From positions 362,819-426,818 of the forward strand of contig CAVYGM010000004.1 in the NCBI GenBank assembly GCA_963768025.1: 64,000 nucleotides of DNA, read 5' to 3'. Of this stretch, positions 55,489 to 63,796 are shown in pieces. The first letter of the stretch is position 1, and the number at the start of each line of letters is the position of its first letter. A program made the position numbers and the translations under genes. Source of the stretch: CAVYGM01 sp963768025 (GTDB taxonomy: Bacteria > Bacteroidota > Bacteroidia > Cytophagales > Spirosomataceae). The notes beneath the pieces were generated by a model that was not told the DNA's origin, ran no database searches, and saw nothing but the letters and a program-made list of their open reading frames with translations.

Positions 55489-56438
55489 TCATTCATCCAG
55501 CACCCCAAAAGAAACTTCTCGCTCCCCCTTTTGATCATTCTTATAGTTCAAGAGCAAAGTACCTCTTTCAAAAAATTGACACCCAATAAAGGACACCCTG
55601 GTATTCTGGCTAAGTCTGACGGGTACGTTTTCAAATCGTTTTCCCTGGATCAGGATGGAATCCACCAGAATAGTGTACTGCGTATCGGTAACATTCAGGC
55701 CGTTCGCCCCTCCGGTTATTACGACCTGGGGCAAAGGGTTATACTTTTTGAGGAGGTATGCTCCAATGCGGCTTTGCACCGGGAAAGACAGTGCTGTATA
55801 GGCCCCTAAGTCAACCGTGGTTTTTTGGCTAGCGTTTCCAATGGATACTTGAAACCACGGAAACTTATTTTGGCCAAATGTATTACGAATATCGCCTTCT
55901 CGGGCACGAAATGGAGATTCATCAAAATGGAGGGTTCCCTCTCCGAAATTAATTTTCCAATTATAGTCATTCAGAAAGTCAGTGCCCAGGTACCCCACTT
56001 CGAAGGTATTTAGAGCTTTTTGGGATTGACGTAGAAATTTGACGCTTCAAACTGCCCGGCTATGCGTAAGCTATCCAGTAAGCGTAGCCTTTCTTTCTTG
56101 CGTTTGTTTTGAAAATCGCGCGTTGTATAGATATAGGGCGTTTTGGGTAGTTTCCAGTTTTTAACCCACGCTTCGGGCAGGCCGGAAAAGAGAGCGTAGG
56201 AATCGAGTACCATCGGGAAACTACTACCACGGTAGTAGGCCCTGAGCGCAATTCGATTATCCGTAGTTTTCTCAAATGGAATACTGCCCGAAGAACTCTT
56301 TGCCTTTGCGACCATTTCCTGACCGAGGGCTTGGTTCAATACGGCAGTCAACAGGAGGAAGTAAAATACAACAGCCCATTGGGCGTTGATTCGCTGGCTT
56401 GTCCAGATGGTAGGGTTGGTATAACTGGGAGTCTGCAT
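55489..56438 (-). CDS. Retropepsin-like aspartic protease family protein (one frame break)
   Basis: The start at 56438 leads to a hydrophobic segment (AQWAVVFYFLLLTAVLNQALGQ), a signal or anchor. The first half ends NFYVNPKK, then after a break near 56010 ALNTFEVGYLGTDFLNDYNWKINFGEGTL, the GxLGxDFL mark of the bacterial retropepsin-like family. The Asp loops appear altered (MVLDSYALFSGL in place of D-T/S-G), so activity is uncertain. Repaired length is about 316 residues. It is divergent from the DUF6922/AbiEii pair. Confidence 0.65.
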
Positions 56439-56666
56439 TAGGAGTGTGGTTTGGCTAGGATTATGTTCCTGCCAAATTACAAATGAGGCCCTCCTTTACA
56501 AATCAAGTAGCAGAAAAATTTTACTATCATCTCTTCCCTATTAGTTGAGTTTGTACTGGTAGAGAGCTCATTTCTAAACTTTTTCAACTAATTTAGGACT
56601 CCACTACATCGCAGAGCAAGAGTACCGTAAGCAATAAGCGTGGAAATAATTAAATCTGAATTCGGC

Positions 56667-56978
56667 ATGACACTTACCTCAGCAAACTCCAAACCTACTA
56701 TTTCTAAGACAGCCTTCTGGGATGTGGATTGGGAATCTATCGACTTTGAGAAGGACAGTGTGTTTGTGATGGGTAAAGTCATGAATTATGGCACCTGGGA
56801 GGATATTCTCGAAATGCTACGGTTCTATGGTCTGGAACGCGTACGTAAGGAGATCACTCAGGGAGCTTACTATAAGAAAACAGCCCTCTCATTTCTCTGT
56901 CTGATTCTAAAATTAGAAGAGACTGATTTCATTGCTTATCAGCAGCGCCAGGCCCGTCGCCCTGTTTGGAATACTTGA
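56667..56978 (+). CDS. DUF6922-like antitoxin of an AbiEii pair
   Basis: A 103-residue protein read from ATG 56667 (the frame extends to a GTG at 56640). It has TAFWDVDWESIDFEKDSVFVM and GTWEDILEMLRFYGLERVRKEI, the small antitoxin family found next to AbiEii/MenT-type nucleotidyltransferases in Bacteroidota. It ends 3 bp before the toxin gene. Confidence 0.8.
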   Translation: MTLTSANSKPTISKTAFWDVDWESIDFEKDSVFVMGKVMNYGTWEDILEMLRFYGLERVRKEITQGAYYKKTALSFLCLILKLEETDFIAYQQRQARRPVWNT

Positions 56979-56981
56979 GCT

Positions 56982-57452
56982 ATGCTTTATACTAATACCG
57001 TAGTACCAGAAACCCTGTCCCTGTTGAAGGTATTGAACGAAATTCCTCTGTTGGACTCTTTCCCTTTGGTGGGCGGTACCAACCTGTCATTACGATTTGG
57101 GCACAGAGTCTCGGTTGATTTGGACCTTTTTACTAATCAGCCTTTTTATCCCGATGAGGTATTCGAATCGATTATAAAGGTATTCCCGCAAACAATTAAG
57201 TTGGATCAAAGGAGACAATCAATCTGGTTAACTATCGATGGAGTCAAAGTAGACCTGATTTTGCATGAATATCCCTACATCAATGGGTCGGAGCGTGTAG
57301 AGGGTATTCACCTTCTTACTGTTGAGGACATTATCCCCATGAAATTAGAAGCTATGGCAACTCGGGGAGTCAAAAAAGACTTTTGGGATATTGCTGAACT
57401 GCTTAACCACTTCTCATTGCATCAGATGTTTCAATTTCATCAGCAAAAATAG
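56982..57452 (+). CDS. AbiEii/AbiGii-type nucleotidyltransferase toxin, short
   Basis: A 156-residue protein with the core motif GGTNLSLRFGHRVSVDLDLFT (metal-binding DLDLF) and WLTIDGVKVDLILHEYPYI, then MKLEAMATRGVKKDFWDIAELL. Full-length family members have about 40-60 more residues after FWDIAELL, while this one ends at FHQQK before a TAG that directly follows an A5 run. An early stop or a frame break are both possible. It forms a type IV-like toxin-antitoxin pair with the preceding gene. Confidence 0.8.
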   Translation: MLYTNTVVPETLSLLKVLNEIPLLDSFPLVGGTNLSLRFGHRVSVDLDLFTNQPFYPDEVFESIIKVFPQTIKLDQRRQSIWLTIDGVKVDLILHEYPYINGSERVEGIHLLTVEDIIPMKLEAMATRGVKKDFWDIAELLNHFSLHQMFQFHQQK

Positions 57453-57490
57453 GCTTCCCTTGGAAATTACTTTTTAAAAACATTCCTTTC

Positions 57491-57525
57491 AAAAAATCCA
57501 CCCAGATACGAGTGGATTTTTTGTT
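57491..57525 (+). terminator. Terminator of the DUF6922/AbiEii pair
   Basis: AAAAAATCCAC (57491-57501) pairs with GTGGATTTTTT (57512-57522) and is followed by GTTTTC. It starts 39 bp after the toxin stop. Confidence 0.8.
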
Positions 57526-57662
57526 TTCATCTTCATCAGACTTAAAATAATACTATTTGTCTTCAAATCTAAGCGGACGACACTCTCACTTTTAAAATTT
57601 AGGCGTGGCTGTCTACCCCTGTGACGTGAGGGTTTGTCGATTTTTCCGGATGATGGGATTGC

Positions 57663-59027
57663 CTAGGCGGCCCGCAGTATGTCCTTCCTTAGCTTTTCTC
57701 TCCTTTTCGAAATCTTCACGGCATTGGCCGTATGGATTCCGAAAAACAGCCAGACTCTTTCTGTTTTGGGATTTCTAGCCTTAATCCTGTGAAGCAGATA
57801 GTGCTCTTTCTCCGTACCGAAACTCCCTTCCAAACTCGTACTCCGCTGCTTGTTCAAAATCCCTTTTATTTCCCTGGTCGGCTTGTCATCCTCGCCCGCT
57901 CCCTTTCGACAGAAGTTGGTTTGGATTTTGTTTTTGGTGCAGTACCTCCGGTTTTCATTGGTCGCATAAATCCTGTCGGCAGATACATGCGTACACTCAC
58001 CGAACGTTTTCTTGTGTTTCAATATGCTTATTTTCAGTCGCTTGCATTCGTTAAATGCCTTATAGTCATCGTGCTCGATCATGTTGATCCCCCCCACCTG
58101 CACCTTGTGGACTTTGATGCCGAACTCGACGGGCTTGTTCTCCTTCCCCCTGACGATTGGCCTGATGTAAGGCTTGTGAATACTCACGATCCGGTCGGGT
58201 ATTTTAGCCTTCGGGTTCTCGAAGTGGTGCTTCTGCTGTTGGTAGACCACTTTGATCGTCCTGAATGTCTGGGCGTCTGTCGGGCTTAGATCAACAGCTC
58301 TGGTTTGATTGAGGATCCGCTGAAATTCGGTGATCCCTTTCCATAGCAGGCGTAACGTCGCCCGCCTCCTTGCCTTGGTCTTGCGGTGTGATTTCTTGCG
58401 GAGCTTACTGTAGGCCAAGTGCTTTTCATACTGTTCCTTGTATTTCGAACGGGGCAGCCTGAGTTTGTTGCTGTGCGAAATGGCCGGTATTTGCCTACCC
58501 CACAGCCACTGGCAGGCCTCCCACAATAGCTTCACGTCCGTGGGGAAACGGATGTAGACTTCATAGCAAGTGGCATCTTCCAACAGCACGTTTTGATCGG
58601 GTATCTCTCCTTTCCAATTCTCAATTATTTTACGCTGGAACTCTTCCAGATCAACACATCCCCCAAGGTAAGCCCTCACCCTTGACACGAAGGAATTGTC
58701 TTTGATCATTTCATTGTCAAGCAGTAAAGTTCCGCAAAACATCTGCATAGCCCAATCGGTGTTGAATCTTTGCAGCAATTTCTCATCACTCAGTTTGGTG
58801 TAATGTTTGAGGAACATCAAGCCGAAATAGCCTTGGGGGGGGAGCCACGATGGAGCTCCCGCCATCGTTTTCTTGGCGGGAAGCAGCTGCACCAGGGAGG
58901 CCCAGTCGACGGTTTGGTAAATAGACCCCAAATCTGTCTTATTCTTGAATAAGTACCATTTGGAGAAATTTGAAGATTCCAGATCAAAAAGTGTAAATTG
59001 CATCCGTATTTTGGTATGTTGGTTCAT
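57663..59027 (-). CDS. DDE transposase, IS5/DUF772-type
   Basis: A 454-residue transposase with an N-terminal DUF772 part (WASLVQLLPAKK, GYFGLMFLKHYTKLSDEKLLQ) and DDE residues in VLLEDATCYE, HVSADRIYAT and SLEGSFGTEKEHY. Similar genes belong to the IS1182/IS5 group. The frame is intact, so the element may still be active. The family within this group is not resolved. Confidence 0.88.
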   Translation of the reverse strand: MNQHTKIRMQFTLFDLESSNFSKWYLFKNKTDLGSIYQTVDWASLVQLLPAKKTMAGAPSWLPPQGYFGLMFLKHYTKLSDEKLLQRFNTDWAMQMFCGTLLLDNEMIKDNSFVSRVRAYLGGCVDLEEFQRKIIENWKGEIPDQNVLLEDATCYEVYIRFPTDVKLLWEACQWLWGRQIPAISHSNKLRLPRSKYKEQYEKHLAYSKLRKKSHRKTKARRRATLRLLWKGITEFQRILNQTRAVDLSPTDAQTFRTIKVVYQQQKHHFENPKAKIPDRIVSIHKPYIRPIVRGKENKPVEFGIKVHKVQVGGINMIEHDDYKAFNECKRLKISILKHKKTFGECTHVSADRIYATNENRRYCTKNKIQTNFCRKGAGEDDKPTREIKGILNKQRSTSLEGSFGTEKEHYLLHRIKARNPKTERVWLFFGIHTANAVKISKRREKLRKDILRAA

Positions 59028-59038
59028 TCAAAATACGA

Positions 59039-59080
59039 AAATCCCCGAAATATGCCAAATTTGGACATTTTCGGGGATTT
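59039..59080. repeat. 12-bp inverted repeat upstream of the transposase gene
   Basis: AAATCCCCGAAA (59039-59050) pairs perfectly with TTTCGGGGATTT (59069-59080) with an 18-base spacer. It may be an IS end structure or a protective hairpin that stops outside transcription from entering the transposase gene. Confidence 0.7.
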
Positions 59081-59135
59081 ATTTCAATACAAAGTACTCA
59101 TTATCAATTCATTAAAGATTTAAAGGGAAGCCTAA

Positions 59136-59677
59136 TTAAGCGGGCCGCGCTACCTGTACATTCAGGGCTGGCTCCACGTCATCGCCTACTACTATTCCAC
59201 CGGCTTCGGTGATGGCGCTCCAGTTTAGTCCGTATTCTTTCCGGTTTACTTTACCCGTAATTTCAAAACCTGCTTTCAAATTGCCGTAAAAATCGGCCAT
59301 GGTACCGCCAAACTCGGCTTTCAGTTCGACGGGCTTTGTGATTCCTTTGATGGTTAAATCTCCGGCAATTTTATAGGTATCTTCATCCGTTTTCTCTACA
59401 CTGATAGATTCGAATGTCATTTTTGGGTATGTTTCAGAGTCGAAAAAATCAGCCGAGCGAAGGTGCTCGTCGCGCTGAGTTGGTTGGTGTCTACGCTAGC
59501 CGTATCCGCTGAAAACTTAACGGTTGCAGTTTCAAAATCATCCTCTACGGTTTCCACGGTACCTTCGAAGGTGCGGAAATGTCCGGTCACCGTAGAAATA
59601 ACCAGGTGCTTTACTTTGAATTGAATTTCTGAGTGAGTAGGATCAATCGTCCAAACGGTTTTGGTTGCAGTTTCCAT
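59136..59677 (-). CDS. YceI-family lipid-binding protein (one frame break)
   Basis: The ATG at 59677 opens METATKTVWTIDPTHSEIQFKVKHLVIS, the family start. It continues HFRTFEGTVETVEDDFE, then near 59485 the frame breaks and reads QRDEHLRSADFFDSETYPK, MTFESISVEK and IAGDLTIKGITKPVEL. The lipocalin-like beta barrel binds polyisoprenoid or fatty acid. The length is about 180 residues without a signal peptide, so it is cytoplasmic, as in several Bacteroidota. It has a palindromic operator. Confidence 0.9.
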
Positions 59678-59713
59678 AGTTTATTGGTCTTGTAAGATAG
59701 TTGGTTTATATAT

Positions 59714-59736
59714 GTATTTACATTTAATGTATATAC
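59714..59736 (-). promoter_or_regulatory. Near-perfect palindromic operator upstream of yceI
   Basis: GTATTTACATTTAATGTATATAC reads nearly the same on both strands: three of 23 positions are asymmetric. It lies 37 bp upstream of the yceI start. MarR- or HTH-type repressors bind such A+T-rich palindromes and often control yceI-like genes. The regulator is not in this window. Confidence 0.6.
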
Positions 59737-59767
59737 ACTTAATTGGGAAAATAAGTTCTTAATTCTT

Positions 59768-59803
59768 GAAAAAAAACATCCGACCCTATTCAAGCCGGAT
59801 GTT
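59768..59803 (-). terminator. Rho-independent terminator of the small proline-rich gene
   Basis: On the reverse strand AACATCCG (59796-59803) pairs with CGGATGTT (59775-59782) and is followed by eight T. It ends a transcript that runs leftward, 36 bp after the 52-residue ORF. Confidence 0.85.
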
Positions 59804-59839
59804 AAGTGTTTGTAAGCAGTACGTTATCTTTAATTTTCC

Positions 59840-59998
59840 TCATGCTCCCGGTCTGGTTCGATCGGGCACCCCATCAGGGTCCTCGGATGGTCGGCTGGTG
59901 TTAGGTGTGTTTCTGGGAAACGAAGGATACACGGGTGGTTCCAATAGTTCTCTGCCTCCGGTGGAGGGTATTGCGGGTTCTCCTCTTTTACGTGCCAT
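59840..59998 (-). CDS. Small proline-rich protein (52 residues)
   Basis: ATG 59998 opens MARKRGEPAIPSTGGRELLE; the product is rich in Pro, Arg and Ser (PPVYPSFPRNTPNTSRPSED) and has no hydrophobic segment. A -7 box lies about 80 bp upstream and a strong terminator follows, so a short transcript is likely. I do not recognise it. The last residues could change if a base is missing near 59840. Confidence 0.5.
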   Translation of the reverse strand: MARKRGEPAIPSTGGRELLEPPVYPSFPRNTPNTSRPSEDPDGVPDRTRPGA

Positions 59999-60078
59999 GA
60001 TTTCTTGTTTTAGTGGTACATTCAATTTACAGTTCAAAACCCGAAAGAACTGTTCCACAGGGTGTTTGCCGGTACTTC

Positions 60079-60086
60079 CAAAAGTA
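60079..60086 (-). promoter_or_regulatory. -7 element of the small proline-rich gene
   Basis: TACTTTTG on the reverse strand matches TAnnTTTG. It lies about 80 bp before the ATG at 59998. No -33 element is clear. Confidence 0.45.
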
Positions 60087-60126
60087 GAGTGTAGAATATT
60101 CTCTATGCCTGTAAAGCATGTGGTAC

Positions 60127-60163
60127 AAAAAAAATCCACTCGCGATCGTGTGAGTGGATTTTT
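60127..60163 (-). terminator. Rho-independent terminator of the LolA-like gene
   Basis: AAAAATCCACTC (60130-60141) pairs with GAGTGGATTTTT (60152-60163). On the reverse strand it is followed by eight T. It lies 19 bp after the stop of the gene at 60182. Confidence 0.85.
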
Positions 60164-60181
60164 GCCTGGAAGAGAATCTAC

Positions 60182-60917
60182 TCAGTTTTTGGGCATTGCA
60201 AAAATGCTCGCATCCACCGTAGGATTCACCTTTACGTCCTTTATCATCATCGTCATGGGCCCCGGAAGAGCCGGTGATTCCAGCTCGGTGGTAAAAGGAA
60301 AAGTGACACCGTCAACCTGCTTGAAATTCGAAAAGTTGGACTTCATCTCAATCTCCTGGCCTTGCACGTTCACCTTGATCTGGGACCTCAATATGTAGTA
60401 GGTTTCTTTGGAAATAGCGTGCGTAGCAATGGCCCCATTGGCCATGGTTACTTTCACCAGGTACACAGGAGCACCTTCCAGCTTATCTTCCCCGATTAGC
60501 TCGGCGGTATGCCCCTTGGCTTTGTAATTAGAAAGCCCGGTCAGGTCGAGCTGGGCAGCCGACATTTTTACGCTTTCCCTCTGGTAGGGCAGTAGCAGTG
60601 GTTTGTCCACTCATAGGGTTAATCATCCAGCCGGTGGTGCCGTCGATAGCCTGCACAATGGCCGAGCCCTGAACCATCATTTCGTTTCGGAGTCCGCGTC
60701 CCTGCACGACAGTGGTGCTGGAAGGAAGCTCCATTCCCATAACCTGGGAGGTGGTTTCCATTTTTACACTTTTCAAACCCGAGTACTTATCTCCGCCCAT
60801 GGCGGCTATGTGTTTATCCAGGATTTCTTCCACCGTCTGAGCCTGGACTGCCTGCAAGTGGAAAGCTAAGGTGACTACGCAGAGAGCCAGAATTCTTGAC
60901 ATTGATTGTTTGAGCAT
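60182..60917 (-). CDS. LolA-like outer-membrane lipoprotein-sorting family protein (one frame break)
   Basis: MLKQSMSRILALCVVTLAFH forms a signal peptide. The mature protein is an unclosed beta barrel: VEEILDKHIAAMGGDKYSGLKSVKMETTSQVMG and MVQGSAIVQAIDGTTGWMIN, then near 60575 a frame break, ESVKMSAAQLDLTGLSNYKAKG, YLVKVTMANGAIATHAI and SNFKQVDGVTFPF. It resembles periplasmic lipid- or lipoprotein-binding proteins. Repaired length is about 245 residues. The role is inferred from fold only. Confidence 0.75.
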
Positions 60918-61056
60918 ACAGAATTTAGGTTTAGAACGGATTGATTTGTGATGATAAAAGTAGATTTGGCTAACGAAATAACAGCCAAATATAGTACGAG
61001 CGGTTTGATAAAAGGATCTTCTGTCTCAGTACATTTTGATTACACCCGGGGAGCAC

Positions 61057-61092
61057 AAAAAAACGCGGCTGACCTAAGCCCACCGCGTTTTT
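61057..61092 (-). terminator. Terminator of the atpA-atpG unit
   Basis: AAACGCGG (61061-61068) pairs with CCGCGTTT (61083-61090), both extended by A/T. On the reverse strand the stem is followed by seven T. It lies 28 bp past the atpG stop. Confidence 0.85.
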
Positions 61093-61119
61093 GAAATAAT
61101 ATCAGAAAGATGAACCAGT

Positions 61120-61997
61120 CTAAACCAATGCCTCGGCTCCTCCCACGATTTCCAGGATTTCCTTGGTGATGGCTGCCTGCCGCGTCCGGTTGTACACCAG
61201 CCGGAGCTCTTTCAAAAGCTCCTGTGCGTTTTCAGTTGCCTTGTCCATGGCGGTCATCCGGGCTCCGTGTTCGGAGGCGTTGGATTCCAGCACCGCGCGG
61301 TACAGCTGAATTTTGAGCGACTTCGGAATCAACTCATTCACGATTTGCTCCTCTTCGGGCTCAAACGTGTAGTTAATCGTCGTACGGTCGGCTTGGTTAC
61401 TTACCGAGCTGTCGGCAATGGGTAGGTAGTTTTCTAGCACGGATAATTTGCGTAGCCACGTTTTTGAATTCGTTAAAAATCAAATCTACCTTGTCGTGCT
61501 TTGTTTCGAAACCCTCCATAGCTGCTTCGGCTGCTTCTTTTACCCCCACGAAGCTGAGCTGGTGAAATATGCTGGAAGGTGGAATCCACTTTGAAGCCTC
61601 GTCGAACCATACCTTCGGCGCCTTTTTTACCGATAGCCATTACTTCCACTTTGCCTTGACGTGCCAAATCGACGTAGTTAACCTCAATGTGCGCCATTGC
61701 CGCTTTAATTACATTGGTATTAAAAGCTCCGCAAAGTCCGCGATCCGACGTTACCAATATTAACAAAACCCTTTCGACCGGACGTGCTTTCTTGAAAGGA
61801 CTATCAGTACCGGCCTCGCTTCCCGACGATACGGTAGCCAGCATTTCACCCAATTTTTGAGCATAAGGGCGCATTCGAATAATATTATCCTGAGCCCGTC
61901 GCAACTTAGCCGCCGCCACCATTTTCATGGCTTTGGTAATTTGCTGGGTAGAATTAACCGATACGATCCGGTTTCGTACTTCTTTTAAGCTAGCCAC
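61120..61997 (-). CDS. atpG: F1F0 ATP synthase subunit gamma (two frame breaks)
   Basis: AtpG is the rotating central stalk of F1. The start is MASLKEVRNRIVSVNSTQQI, with ITKAMKMVAAAKLRRAQ and VTSDRGLCGAFNTNV. At 61550 the frame breaks; the other frame continues FVGVKEAAEAAMEGFETKHD and VATQII, and at 61442 a second break leads to ENYLPIADSS and the C-terminal MTAMDKATENAQELLKELRLVYNRTRQAAITKEI, conserved in all AtpG. Repaired length is about 292 residues. Essential in respiration, so both breaks are probably sequence errors. Confidence 0.95.
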
Positions 61998-62027
61998 TTC
62001 GTTGATTTTGAGTGAGTGATTGTATAG

Positions 62028-62151
62028 AATGAGTGAATGAGTGAATGAGTGAATAAAGTTGTCGAGTGTAAAGTATAAGAGTTCAGCTCGTTATACTTAT
62101 TCATCCCTCAACTCAAAATATTCAATCATTCTAACATTCAATCATTCTAAC
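62028..62151 (-). repeat. Short tandem repeats between atpA and atpG
   Basis: Three copies of GAATGAGT occur at 62028-62051 and two copies of ATTCAATCATTCTAAC at 62120-62151. They fill most of the 162 bp between the two ATP synthase genes. The pattern is close to CCATTCACTCATTCA found before the DUF72 gene (13673-13702). Confidence 0.8.
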
Positions 62152-62159
62152 ATTGTTTC

Positions 62160-63737
62160 TTACACGTATTTGGCGGCAATTTCTCTTGCTACCTTTTCAA
62201 GGACAGCCGTAATGCTGTCGTCGAATTTTCCGGCCTGAAGCGCTTTCAGCGTATCACCGTATTGTCCGTCCAGTACCGTTAGGTAGTCTGACTCAAATTC
62301 CTTCACCCGATCCACTGGTACCTTATCAATCAGGCCTTTCGTAGAAGCGTATATGGTGGCCACCTGCTGCTCTACCGACACTGGGCTGTACTGAGGCTGC
62401 TTCAAAACTTCCTGGTTGCGGCGTCCCCGGTCAATCGCCAGCTGCGTGGCGGCATCAAGGTCGGACCCGAACTTGGCAAACGCTTCCAGTTCGCGGAACT
62501 GCGCCTGATCCAGTTTGAGGGTACCAGCCACTTTTTTCATAGACTTGATCTGAGCATTACCTCCTACGCGTGATACCGAAATACCCACGTTAATCGCAGG
62601 GCGGATACCGGAGTTAAACAGGTTTGTTTCAAGGAAGATCTGTCCGTCCGTAATCGAGATTACGTTCGTGGGAGATACGCAGACACGTCGCCAGCCTGGG
62701 TTTCGATAATCGGCAACGCCGTCAGCGATCCACCTCCCTTTACCTTGTCTTTCAGCGAGGGGGGAAGATCGTTCATATTTTGGGCAATGGAATCGTCACC
62801 CACGATTTTGGCTGCCCGCTCCAACAAACGGCTGTGCAGATAAAATACGTCACCGGGGTAAGCTTCGCGTCCGGGAGGACGACGCAGCAGCAAGGATACT
62901 TCGCGGTAGGCTACGGCCTGCTTGGAAAGGTCGTCATAGATAACCAGTGCCGGACGTCCCGTATCGCGGAAGATACTCACCGATGGCCGCTCCGGTGAAG
63001 GGAGCAAAAAATTGCATGGGTGAAGGATCCGAAGCACCAGCAGCTACGATGACGGTATACGCCATAGCTCCATACCGGCGCAGAGTGATTTCTACCTGCT
63101 TGATGGTAGAGGCCTTCTGACCGCACGCTACGTAGATACAGTATACGGGCTCACCACGGTCGTAAAATTCTTTCTGGTTGATAATGGTATCAATACAAAC
63201 GGCGGTTTTGCCCGTTTGGCGATCCCCGATAACCAGCTCGCGCTGTCCGCGGCCAATGGGGATCATGGCATCAATAGCCTTAATACCGGTTTGTAGCGGC
63301 TCGGTTACGGGCTGCCGGAAGATTACACCGGGGGCTTTGCGTTCCAGGGGCATTTCAAAAAGCTCTCCCTGAATGGGGCCCAGACCATCAATAGGCTCGG
63401 CGAGGGTGTTCACCACGCGGCCCACGATCTGATCGCCCACCTGAATCGAAGCGATCTCGTTGGTACGTTTTACCGTATCCCCTTCTTTGATTTCGCTTGA
63501 TTCACCTAGCAATACCGCTCCTACGTTGTCTTCTTCGAGGTTAAGTGCCAAGGCTTTCAGGCCATTTTCGAACACAAGCAATTCTCCGGCTTGTACCTTT
63601 GAAAGCCCATAGATACGCGCCACGCCGTCTCCGACCTGAAGCACGGTGCCTACTTCTTCAAGTTCTGCCTCCGTTTTTGAGCCAGCGAGCTGCTCACGTA
63701 GAATGGCTGAAACTTCGTCCGGTCTTACTGATACCAT
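62160..63737 (-). CDS. atpA: F1F0 ATP synthase subunit alpha (two frame breaks)
   Basis: The start MVSVRPDEVSAILREQLAG is followed by VLQVGDGVARIYGL, the P-loop GDRQTGKTAV, and DRGEPVYCIYVACGQKAST. Near 62975 the frame breaks; the next frame reads DTGRPALVIYDDLSKQAVAYREVSLLLRRPPGREAYPGDVFYLHSRLLERAA, and near 62680 a second break leads to MGISVSRVGGNAQI and the C-terminal helix. With repair it is 525 residues, the normal size. It is followed by atpG. No atpH lies immediately upstream: the 263 bp before the start to the window end hold only a promoter. Confidence 0.96.
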
Positions 63738-63788
63738 AATATAAGTTACTTATTTGAGTGTAGAAGTTTAGTTTTCCAAAAACTGCCG

Positions 63789-63796
63789 CAAATTTA
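63789..63796 (-). promoter_or_regulatory. -7 element of the atpA promoter
   Basis: TAAATTTG on the reverse strand matches TAnnTTTG, 52 bp before the atpA start codon. No clear TTG lies at -33. Nothing else is recognised in 63797-64000. Confidence 0.55.

Larger units (their letters stand above)
57540..59135 (-). mobile_element. Insertion sequence with one transposase gene, ends not resolved
   Basis: The element lies between the AbiEii terminator (57525) and the YceI gene (59136). I could not find clear terminal inverted repeats by eye; the limits given are outer bounds. It borders the accessory region on its right side. Confidence 0.6.

Noticed and set aside
59766..60398. A 210-codon forward frame from 59766
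   Set aside because: It runs antisense through the proline-rich gene, two terminators and the LolA-like gene and begins in a terminator stem.
62160..63737. atpA as a pseudogene
   Set aside because: Both breaks keep full-length homology and net length of exactly 526 codons including stop; loss of atpA together with atpG, gatB and hisF is not plausible in a free-living cell.
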